Source: Phycisphaerales bacterium
Lineage (GTDB): Bacteria > Planctomycetota > Phycisphaerae > Phycisphaerales > UBA1924
Direction: 5' to 3'
NCBI GenBank assembly: GCA_017640485.1
Contig: JAEPQP010000011.1
Span: forward strand, 1-37,095
DNA: 37,095 nucleotides
The first letter of the stretch is position 1. The number at the start of each line of letters is the position of its first letter. Shown here in pieces: positions 8,208-15,735 of this stretch. The position numbers and the translations under genes were made by a program. The notes below the pieces were generated by a model. It did not search any database. It was not told the origin of the DNA and saw only the letters and a list, made by a program, of their open reading frames with translations.

Positions 8208-9125
8208 ATGATCCGTCGAATACTGGAAGCGATTGGAATAAAAAAAACTCACGCACACATTCCTGCTGCGTCAATTTCTGACGATGAATTCGAAGAACTT
8301 CTGGATATCATTTGCGTTGCGAGTAAGAAATCCGGACGCCTAGCAAGCCATTTGGTACCAGTTCAACAATTAGATCAAAGCAGTTTTGCAGGAACTTCGA
8401 TTGGGCACATCAGCATGCTCCCAAAAGGGCACACATGGCCCATGCATGATGACGAACCTATGTTGCCTTTATTGCAGATCAGAGTCAGTGATCTGCCCCA
8501 ATGCCCAAGTGAGCTAAGAGAATTTGAATACATTTTTATCTGGTGTGCTATTGAAAGCAGTCCGGACATGCCCTTTGAGCTACTCAGCGAGCTGTTTGAA
8601 ATGACTTCAAATGATTGCGACCAATCCGAGATCCTAGACTTCTATGAACGAAACGCTGATAAAATTTCTATTCGATATTCACCTGATCCTTCCGTGATTC
8701 GTGTACTGGCATTACCTCGCGGATCTTGTTTCGAGGTTTGCGAATCTAAGGATCCACACGAGATCCTAAATCCTCATGTTTTACATGCAGAATCCATTAC
8801 TGATTCCATAGATCATTGGGATGGCGTATACCAAAAATTTTTAACACCAGAAATTGCCAAACGGTGTAACACACTTTACGACCGAAAACTCACTTCTCAT
8901 CAAGAGAAAAAGATCAACCAGGCTACAGGCAACCATGAGTGCGTCAAAGTCGGCGGCTGGCCCACTAACCTGCAAGGAGTAATCGACTTCGATGGGAAAG
9001 CCGAGTTTATTCTTCAAATCACATCTTCTCGTGACTACGGGCTGATGCTCGGCGATCTAGGAATTATCTATATTGGATACAACAAATCTACCAATGAATG
9101 GCTCTCTGATTGGTCTTCCTACTAA
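8208..9125 (+). CDS. DUF1963 (YwqG-like) protein, AT-rich and probably acquired
   Basis: A 305-residue soluble protein. Two stretches match the DUF1963/YwqG family: GHISMLPKGHTWPMHDDEPMLPL... at about residues 66-88 (the usual 'LPxGxxWP...P..fl.Q' motif) and KVGGWPTNLQG at about 247-257, followed by FILQI and a terminal 'LGIIYIGY' strand. The function of the family is unknown; members are common in immunity and accessory clusters. The gene is visibly AT-richer than its surroundings (near 40-45% GC by eye against about 60%), with different codon choice, suggesting recent horizontal acquisition. It sits between miaB and the convergent vWA gene, with which it overlaps by four bases. I see neither a Shine-Dalgarno sequence nor the -10-like box found before other genes here. 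Confidence 0.75.
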   Translation: MIRRILEAIGIKKTHAHIPAASISDDEFEELLDIICVASKKSGRLASHLVPVQQLDQSSFAGTSIGHISMLPKGHTWPMHDDEPMLPLLQIRVSDLPQCPSELREFEYIFIWCAIESSPDMPFELLSELFEMTSNDCDQSEILDFYERNADKISIRYSPDPSVIRVLALPRGSCFEVCESKDPHEILNPHVLHAESITDSIDHWDGVYQKFLTPEIAKRCNTLYDRKLTSHQEKKINQATGNHECVKVGGWPTNLQGVIDFDGKAEFILQITSSRDYGLMLGDLGIIYIGYNKSTNEWLSDWSSY

Positions 9126-12100
9126 TCATCAAACCGCTCGCGTGCCCGCTTCTTCGCGGCCATCAATGAACTCAGCTCTTCGAGCTCCGCATCATCCTGC
9201 TGCTTGATCGACTCGGTATTCGACACCACAGGAGGAGCCGGATGACGACGAGCAACCCGCTGCGTTTCGATCTTGACACTCGGCTCTGGCGCTTTGGTCC
9301 GCTTTGCGAGGTTCTCGAGTTGATCGGCGCGGACCGTGCGCGAAACCGCGATGGTCTCGTCACGCGCCTGCGCGATCCAGCGGTCCCACGCAACGCGCCG
9401 TGCGCCCAGATCGATCAAGAACAAGACAAAGCCGAGGATGAGCATGAGTCTCCACATTGATTCAAAGCTCGAAACCTCGCTCAATCCCTCTCGGCTGAAC
9501 AGGTCCGCCGTCTGATTCAGTGAGAACACCCGACCCCCGGTACTCGCGGCGAGTCGCTCGAGCGCCCCGCGATCGGATTCGAGCGTGTCAAACTCGGAGT
9601 GGTCATCGATATGAACCGCTCCGATCGTCGGACGGATCGCTCGGGTCCCTTGCCTCGGAGTCGCAACGACCACATGATCCCCCGATGGAACCGAATCGAG
9701 CTCAGCGCGATACTGACCCGGACCCGTCTGGACCAGATCCACCTGCTGGGATGCACCGTCGGTAAAGACTTTGGTGCTCACGCTCAGTCCATCAACCGGA
9801 ACCCCCGCATCGTCGATCGCGGTGTAATCGATCACCAGACCACCCCCCGCGCTGCTCGATGGGCTGATCGAGAGCTCCCCGATCCCAGGATCCTGCGTGC
9901 GCCCGCTCCACTGCGCCAGATGCGTCCAGAACTGCTCGAACGATTCGCTCCCGATCCATTGCTGTGACCAGTTGGAGACATCACTCGTGAAGACCCCGAC
10001 GCGTCCGAGCTCGACCTGATGACCCGCGAGGATTGGTTCGCCTTGCCCGCTCACGATCGGGACCATGACGCGTGGATCATCCGTCTTGAACTCCGTGAGC
10101 ACCAACCCGCTGAGCTCAGGGATCACCATCGAGGCGCCCTCGATCAGCATCGGAGAACTCGGATCAACAACCACAGGCTGCACAACCCCCTCACGCACCA
10201 TCGGGCGACGCAGCACCCGCACCGCCTTGAGGAAAATCCTCGGCAGCACAGCGGGGTTCACGACCCGGTAGTACACCCCACCACTCTCCGTCGCGATCAG
10301 ACGCATCGTCCCCTCGTCGGCCTCGTCACCGATGGTGATCGTCGAGACCTTGATCCCCTGCGCTTTGAGTCGGTTCGCGATCGGGGGAAGCCGTTCCGGA
10401 TCTCTCGATTCACCATCAGAGAGCACAACGATGTGCTTCGTCTTGGACTCGACGCTCAGCAGCTGCTCCCCGGCAAGCTGGAGCGCCGGAGCAAGGTTGG
10501 TGCCTCCGCCGGACGGGATCGCTTTGATCCGTTCAGTGATCGCGTCCGGATCCTCGATTGTCGTGATCGGGACCACAAGCTTGGGACTCCCTGAGAATGA
10601 GATCACCGTGACCATGTCACTCGGATCAAGCACCCCGATCGCGCTGGCCGCGGAGTTGTTCGCGACGGACTGCTGCGATCGCGATGATCCCATCACGGGA
10701 CGCTTCATCGAACCGGACGAATCCAGCACGATCGCGACCGCCGCGTGGGTCGTCACGACATCGTCCGGGATCTCAAGATTCAGCGGGAGCAAATCTGCGA
10801 TGATCGTGTTCTCGCTGTCACGCGCACTGCTGGCGCTGGTCGTGATCCCGCGCTGCGCCAGTGGTTCGTCCAGCGACGCGTTCCACCCCCCGGCACCAAG
10901 CGCCTCGTATCCACCCACAAACAGCACCCCGCCCCCAAGCGTCCGGACATAGGAATCCAGAGCCGGCTCGATGTCCTGACTCACCGCATCGCGTGCCGTG
11001 TTCACAAAGATCACCAAGTCGTACGGCTCAAGCCCCAGAACATCATCAGGAACCTCCGCAGGAAGAAACGGATCCACCGTCCACCCAGCCGTCGTCAGCG
11101 TGTTGATCAACGGCTGCGCTTCCTGCGCTGAGTCTTGCGAGACCACCATCACGCGCCCGTGATCATTGGTGAGCGTGAGTGCGGTTGATTCATTGTTGAG
11201 ACGATTGGTGTCCCCCACCGAGTCCCCCACTGAATCGAGCGCCGGTTCCCAGATCGCCCGGACACGATGGACCCGCCCAGAACCGATCGGGACACTCAGC
11301 GAGATCGGTTCGACCCCACCCTTGAGCGAGAGCGGCAACCCACCCGAAGGCGTGTCCGGATCAAGGTTGATGGTTTGATTGTCCACAACAATCCGGAGGT
11401 ACCCGTTCGCCGGTCCGGTAGATCGGAGCGTGACCCGCACAGGCATCAGCGATTCCTGCGTCACGCGTGCGGGGACATCCACCGACTCCACCAACACTTC
11501 CTGCGTCACGCGATACTCGATCGGCACCACATCCACCGGCGTGGTGATCGATACTGAATCCAGATTCCCGCGTGTGGAAACGCCATCCGAGAACAGCACA
11601 ATCCGACCGCGTGAGTCCGCCGCGATCATCGACTGTGCCCGCTGGAGCGCCGAAGCGATGTCTGTGCCATCGGATCTCTGGAAATCAAACGACAGATCCT
11701 GCAATGACCGGACCGGACGAGGATGCGTCACAAGCGAGGGGCGTCCATCAAACGCGATGATCCCCAGCCGATCATCATCCAGTTGCTCAGCGGTTCCCGA
11801 TGCAAGAAACGAGAGCGCCGCTTGGTCAATCGTGATCCGTTCACCCGAGCCGCTCGTCAAACTCCCCGTAGTCCCCAGATCAGCAAAGCCTTCGATCGAC
11901 CCGGAAGTATCGACCACCGCGATCAGTGTCACCCGATCGCTTGTCCGCACGCGCTCCAGTCCCGCGAGTGCCAGCGCAAAGCACACGAACGAAGCGAAAC
12001 GACCACCCACAACCACGGCGCGCCGCAGTGTTGGCAACCCGCGCAGCACCACCCATCCGAGCGTCCCCGCGAGCACCCCGATCACCATGACCCACAACCA

Positions 12101-12127
12101 GATCGGTTGATCGACAATCAGATTCAT
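9122..12127 (-). CDS. Large membrane protein with two vWA domains and a GATase-like segment
   Basis: A 1001-residue membrane protein. Two transmembrane helices near residues 10-30 and 40-58 precede a first vWA domain with an intact MIDAS, DTSGS at 73-77 and GTD at 154-156. A beta-sandwich-like region (about 205-320) follows, then a class-I-glutamine-amidotransferase-like fold (about 323-430, with YVRTLGGGVLFVGG). A second vWA domain has DSSGS at 469-473 and GGTN at 541-544. A further beta-rich region leads to a last helix (about 892-908) and a charged cytoplasmic tail. Such proteins occur in planctomycetes, commonly near MoxR-type ATPases, and probably bind metal-dependent ligands at the envelope; the actual role is unknown. 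It starts two bases after the stop of the DUF4175-like gene, so the two form an operon. Confidence 0.8.
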   Translation of the reverse strand: MNLIVDQPIWLWVMVIGVLAGTLGWVVLRGLPTLRRAVVVGGRFASFVCFALALAGLERVRTSDRVTLIAVVDTSGSIEGFADLGTTGSLTSGSGERITIDQAALSFLASGTAEQLDDDRLGIIAFDGRPSLVTHPRPVRSLQDLSFDFQRSDGTDIASALQRAQSMIAADSRGRIVLFSDGVSTRGNLDSVSITTPVDVVPIEYRVTQEVLVESVDVPARVTQESLMPVRVTLRSTGPANGYLRIVVDNQTINLDPDTPSGGLPLSLKGGVEPISLSVPIGSGRVHRVRAIWEPALDSVGDSVGDTNRLNNESTALTLTNDHGRVMVVSQDSAQEAQPLINTLTTAGWTVDPFLPAEVPDDVLGLEPYDLVIFVNTARDAVSQDIEPALDSYVRTLGGGVLFVGGYEALGAGGWNASLDEPLAQRGITTSASSARDSENTIIADLLPLNLEIPDDVVTTHAAVAIVLDSSGSMKRPVMGSSRSQQSVANNSAASAIGVLDPSDMVTVISFSGSPKLVVPITTIEDPDAITERIKAIPSGGGTNLAPALQLAGEQLLSVESKTKHIVVLSDGESRDPERLPPIANRLKAQGIKVSTITIGDEADEGTMRLIATESGGVYYRVVNPAVLPRIFLKAVRVLRRPMVREGVVQPVVVDPSSPMLIEGASMVIPELSGLVLTEFKTDDPRVMVPIVSGQGEPILAGHQVELGRVGVFTSDVSNWSQQWIGSESFEQFWTHLAQWSGRTQDPGIGELSISPSSSAGGGLVIDYTAIDDAGVPVDGLSVSTKVFTDGASQQVDLVQTGPGQYRAELDSVPSGDHVVVATPRQGTRAIRPTIGAVHIDDHSEFDTLESDRGALERLAASTGGRVFSLNQTADLFSREGLSEVSSFESMWRLMLILGFVLFLIDLGARRVAWDRWIAQARDETIAVSRTVRADQLENLAKRTKAPEPSVKIETQRVARRHPAPPVVSNTESIKQQDDAELEELSSLMAAKKRARERFDD

Positions 12128-12129
12128 GA

Positions 12130-14628
12130 TCAGTCTGACCCCTCGCTGGTGGATTTCTTGGGACTCGGCGCATCCTCCCCATCGCTCGCGGCTGGAGCCG
12201 GTGACAGATCCCCCGCCCGTTCATCGAGCTTCTTGAAATACTCGCTGATCACATCGCGATACTTCCGAGGCACTCGGCGATCACTGACCTCCTCACGCGC
12301 CCGCTTGGATGCATTGCGGAAGCGCTTCGCCGTGTCGCTGGTCCCGGATCGCGAACGATCCCCCGCTTGATCTGGGTTGTACCAACGACCGATCGGGGAT
12401 GAATCTTCATCAGCACTCGCGCTCTCGTCCGCGGCTTGCACAGGTACATACTCCGACTGTTCCTGCGCACTCGTCGGGTTTCCACGCGGCGTCTGATCCT
12501 CCCCGCCGGGCGCTCCTCTGTTGGAATCCGAAGACTCCCGTTCAGCCGTTCCAGGCTGCTGCTCACCGGTCGATTCATCCCCAGCCTCCGGTTGCTGAGA
12601 TCCCTGATTCTCCGATCCAGATTCTTCAGAAGACGACTGATCTCGATTCTGGTTCCCATTCTGATCACGCGGCTGGTCCTGCTGCGATCCACGCTCATCC
12701 TGAGCCGACCGCTCAAGCTGCTCACGCAATCGCTCAGACATCTCGCGATCACGCTGAGCCCCATCGCTGCGACGCTGCGCTTCACGCAGCATCTCACGCA
12801 GATCAGTCTCCCTCCCCGGTCGATCCTCGGCTCCCTCTCGATTCTGCGGCTCGCCATTGGAGTCCTGTCCCGAGTTCATCGGTTGCTCTTGCTGCTGATC
12901 CCCGGTTTGATCACCCGATTGCTGATCCCCCTGCTGCTGTGGTTGCTCGCCTTCTCGTTCAGACTGACCATCCCTCTGCTGATCGCCCTCCTGATCGCGT
13001 GTTTGATCATTCTGTTGACCAGACCGCTCATCCCCAGTCTGCTGTTCTTGCTGCTCCCCACCCTCCTGAGCGTTCTGATCAGTCGGGCGCTCCTGTTCTG
13101 AGGACTGTTTGCTCTCTTGTCCGTTCTGTTGCCCGTCTTGTGTTTCGGTATCTTGCTCGGTGCCTTGCTCGGATGACCGCTCATTGCCTTGTTCAGCAGA
13201 TTCTGAGGGTTGTTCTTGAGAAGATTCACCGGTCGTATTCGAATCTTGAGCCGTGTCATTCCGATTGGAATCTGACTCAGATTCACTCTGGTTCTCGGAT
13301 TGAGGATCCGCCTCGGGATCCGATGGAGGGCTGCTTTGGTCGGAAACCCGATCCTCAACCGATTCATCCCGCTGATCGAGATCTGATTCAGACTCTTGAT
13401 CCACCGACTCATCGGCGTTCGAATCCACAGCATCAGGAGATTCTGCTGAGGATTGTTCTTGTTCACGGATCCGATCCGCCTCTTCGCGCATCGACTCGGC
13501 GAGTTCCTCAGATACATCACGAGTCTGTTCGTCCGTCGATCCCTCCCGCTCAGACGGACTGCTCGGCGAATCCTGATCGATCGCATCCGCAAGCGATTCA
13601 AGGTCACGCGCCGCTTGCTCGCGTTCTTCGGGGGTCATCGAATCCAGACGCTCCTCGAGCGATTCAAGTTCATCCAGTGCATCCTCGTACTGCCCCTCAG
13701 CGAGTTGCTCTCGGAACCGATCCAGATCCGACTCTTCCGGGAGTGAACGAGATCGAAGAGAATCAAGCCGTTCACGAAGCGCCTGCTCCTCTTGCTCTTG
13801 TTCTTCTGAGCGTTCCTCGAGTTCATCCGCGAGCCGTTGGATGCGAGAATCCGCAAGCGCCCTTGCAGAATCTGGATCAGCTACAGAATCTGCCTCATCA
13901 CTCGAGAGCAGCTCCTGCTCAATCTCCGCGAGATCCTCGAACGCATCCTGCACAAGCTCATCATCCTCCGAAGCGAGATCCGCAACCGATTGGAGTTCGT
14001 CTTGCTGTGCTTGGATGTGCTCCTGTGCTTCCTCAGTGGTCAGCACAGATCGAGGAACAGCACTGGGTTCGGGGGGTGATTTCGCAGGCATCCAGATCCC
14101 CGCGACCACAGTCAACACCAGCAGCACGCTCCCGAGTTGTACCCCCGGCCGCTCGTGTATCGCACGGGTCCGCTCGGGATTCGGGATCGACCGACCCGCA
14201 GCTCGAGCGTCACGCTCGGCATCAGCGACCGCAAGATCCGCGAATGCCGCATCCACTCCATCCTGCGACGCGAGCTCGAGCGCCGTTCTGAATCGGCTCT
14301 GTGTCTGCGCCGAGGCATCAAACCAACCCGCCGCCCGGATCCTCGATGGACGCGATCCCCAAGCGCGAACGAACCCCATCGCGATGGATACCAGCAGAGC
14401 CGCGAGCGGGAACCCCCACCAGTACATGCTCAGCGATGTATCCGCGAGCCACCAGCGGACCCCCGCAACCAGCAACAGCCCGACCCCCAGCGACCAGGGG
14501 ATCAACCCAAGCACCTGTTCCCGCCAAGATCGCAGGAACAGCACACGCGCGACCCGATCTGAGAGAGAACTCGTATTGGTCGCACGCTGATTCATCACCG
14601 GATCCATGCTGGAGAGCGATCGGCTCAT
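12130..14628 (-). CDS. DUF4175-like membrane protein with very long low-complexity acidic/Gln region
   Basis: An 832-residue protein. Two transmembrane helices lie near residues 40-62 and 68-90 and a third near 165-184, resembling the N-terminus of DUF4175/TIGR02302-type proteins that partner vWA proteins. From about residue 205 it becomes helical and Glu/Asp/Arg-rich. From about 360 to 740 it is an extreme low-complexity tract of Gln, Glu, Ser, Asp, Gly and Asn. The last 80 residues are basic and more ordered (RWYNPDQAGDRSR..., then YRDVISEYFKKL). The reading frame also opens upstream to a GTG at 14649. ATG 14628 is preferred because TAGAAT lies five bases before it and because the upstream codons overlap that box. 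It is co-transcribed with the vWA gene. Function unknown. Confidence 0.75.
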   Translation of the reverse strand: MSRSLSSMDPVMNQRATNTSSLSDRVARVLFLRSWREQVLGLIPWSLGVGLLLVAGVRWWLADTSLSMYWWGFPLAALLVSIAMGFVRAWGSRPSRIRAAGWFDASAQTQSRFRTALELASQDGVDAAFADLAVADAERDARAAGRSIPNPERTRAIHERPGVQLGSVLLVLTVVAGIWMPAKSPPEPSAVPRSVLTTEEAQEHIQAQQDELQSVADLASEDDELVQDAFEDLAEIEQELLSSDEADSVADPDSARALADSRIQRLADELEERSEEQEQEEQALRERLDSLRSRSLPEESDLDRFREQLAEGQYEDALDELESLEERLDSMTPEEREQAARDLESLADAIDQDSPSSPSEREGSTDEQTRDVSEELAESMREEADRIREQEQSSAESPDAVDSNADESVDQESESDLDQRDESVEDRVSDQSSPPSDPEADPQSENQSESESDSNRNDTAQDSNTTGESSQEQPSESAEQGNERSSEQGTEQDTETQDGQQNGQESKQSSEQERPTDQNAQEGGEQQEQQTGDERSGQQNDQTRDQEGDQQRDGQSEREGEQPQQQGDQQSGDQTGDQQQEQPMNSGQDSNGEPQNREGAEDRPGRETDLREMLREAQRRSDGAQRDREMSERLREQLERSAQDERGSQQDQPRDQNGNQNRDQSSSEESGSENQGSQQPEAGDESTGEQQPGTAERESSDSNRGAPGGEDQTPRGNPTSAQEQSEYVPVQAADESASADEDSSPIGRWYNPDQAGDRSRSGTSDTAKRFRNASKRAREEVSDRRVPRKYRDVISEYFKKLDERAGDLSPAPAASDGEDAPSPKKSTSEGSD

Positions 14629-14633
14629 ACCCC

Positions 14634-14639
14634 ATTCTA
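14634..14639 (-). promoter_or_regulatory. Candidate -10 box (TAGAAT) for the DUF4175-like gene
   Basis: TAGAAT on the minus strand lies five bases before ATG 14628. It shares a 49-base divergent gap with the trpD box, leaving no room for a leader with a ribosome-binding site. Confidence 0.5.
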
Positions 14640-14666
14640 CAAAGGACACACCCGAAAGGTTCGACC

Positions 14667-14672
14667 TATCGT
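14667..14672 (+). promoter_or_regulatory. Candidate -10 box (TATCGT) for trpD
   Basis: TATCGT lies five bases before ATG 14678, with no Shine-Dalgarno sequence. It supports that codon as the trpD start over the upstream in-frame ATG at 14606. Confidence 0.45.
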
Positions 14673-14677
14673 CTGCT

Positions 14678-15724
14678 ATGGATCACTTTCAACAAGCACT
14701 TGGTACACTCCTCGACCATAAATCCCTCGATCAAGATCTCAGCTACGGCGTCTTCCGAGAGATTCTGGAGGGATCACTCGATGGATCACAAATCGGAGCG
14801 ATCCTCGCGCTCCTCGCAACCCACCACTCCACAAGCGACGAACTCACCGGCGCAGCGCGAGCGATGCGTGACGATGTGACCAAAGTCCACGCATCTTCAG
14901 ACGATGATTCCGTCCTCCTGGATACCTGCGGCACCGGGGGTGCGCCCAAGACATTCAATGTCTCCACAGCGGCCGCGATCATCCTCGCGGCGGTCCAGTG
15001 CCCTCCAAGTTCAGGGATCGCACGAATCCGCGTAGCAAAGCACGGCAATCGATCCCGAACCGGACGCGGATCCGCTGAAGTCCTCATAGCGCTGGGAGTC
15101 AATGTCGATGCATCGGTCGATCAACAATCGAAGTGTCTCGACGAAGCGGGGGTCTGCTTCTGCTTTGCTGTGAATCACCATCCCGCGATCAAGCACGCGA
15201 TGCCGACACGAAGAGCACTCCCGATCCCAACGATCTTCAACGCGATCGGTCCCCTGACCAATCCTGCGGGCGCCGACCACCAACTCATCGGGGTCTACAA
15301 GAACGAACTCGTCGAACCCATGACTCAGACACTGCTCAACCTTGGTGTGAAGCGAGCGATGGTGGTCCACTCAACCGACGGGCTCGACGAACTCTCCACC
15401 ACCGCTCCCACACGCATCATGCACGCCCACAACGGTACCTTGAGCGAAGAGACCATCGACGCGACCCAACTCGGATTGCAACGAGTCTCTCAGGAAGAGG
15501 TGCGTGCTCGCGATGAGCATCACAGCGCCGAGATCATCCGATCGATCGTGAGCAACGAGCCCTCCGCATTCGCAGACATGGCGCTGCTGACCGTCGCCGG
15601 CGGACTCGTCGTCGCTGGAGCGTGTGAGGACTTTGCATCAGGACTTTCACTTGGAAAAGAAGCCCTCGCAAACGGGAGGGCTCAGGAAACGCTTGACGCG
15701 TTGGTGACACTGTCAAATCAATAA
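14678..15724 (+). CDS. trpD: Anthranilate phosphoribosyltransferase
   Basis: TrpD transfers phosphoribose from PRPP to anthranilate, the second step of tryptophan synthesis. The 348-residue protein has the diagnostic motifs: the PRPP loop DTCGTGGAPKTFNVST (residues 82-97), KHGNRS at 121-126, RGSAEVL at 130-136, and the anthranilate-side HHPAIKHAMPTRR...PTIFNAIGPLTNPAGA (168-199). Where most relatives have 'IRTIFN' it reads IPTIFN, a small oddity. It stands alone, with no other trp gene nearby, so the pathway is dispersed in this genome. An in-frame extension to 14606 would run into the divergent gene and its promoter and is not favoured. It ends 11 bases from the convergent kinase gene. Confidence 0.93.
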   Translation: MDHFQQALGTLLDHKSLDQDLSYGVFREILEGSLDGSQIGAILALLATHHSTSDELTGAARAMRDDVTKVHASSDDDSVLLDTCGTGGAPKTFNVSTAAAIILAAVQCPPSSGIARIRVAKHGNRSRTGRGSAEVLIALGVNVDASVDQQSKCLDEAGVCFCFAVNHHPAIKHAMPTRRALPIPTIFNAIGPLTNPAGADHQLIGVYKNELVEPMTQTLLNLGVKRAMVVHSTDGLDELSTTAPTRIMHAHNGTLSEETIDATQLGLQRVSQEEVRARDEHHSAEIIRSIVSNEPSAFADMALLTVAGGLVVAGACEDFASGLSLGKEALANGRAQETLDALVTLSNQ

Positions 15725-15735
15725 ACGACGCTCGC

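Noticed and set aside
12309-14291. 660-codon open frame on the plus strand opposite the DUF4175-like gene
   Set aside because: It is antisense to a low-complexity Gln/Glu/Ser tract, whose codons leave few stops on the other strand. The translation is Pro/His/Ala/Arg noise without domains.
14606-14677. Longer trpD start at ATG 14606
   Set aside because: It would overlap the divergent gene and its promoter, has no start signal and adds residues not seen in TrpD. ATG 14678 has a -10-like box five bases before it.
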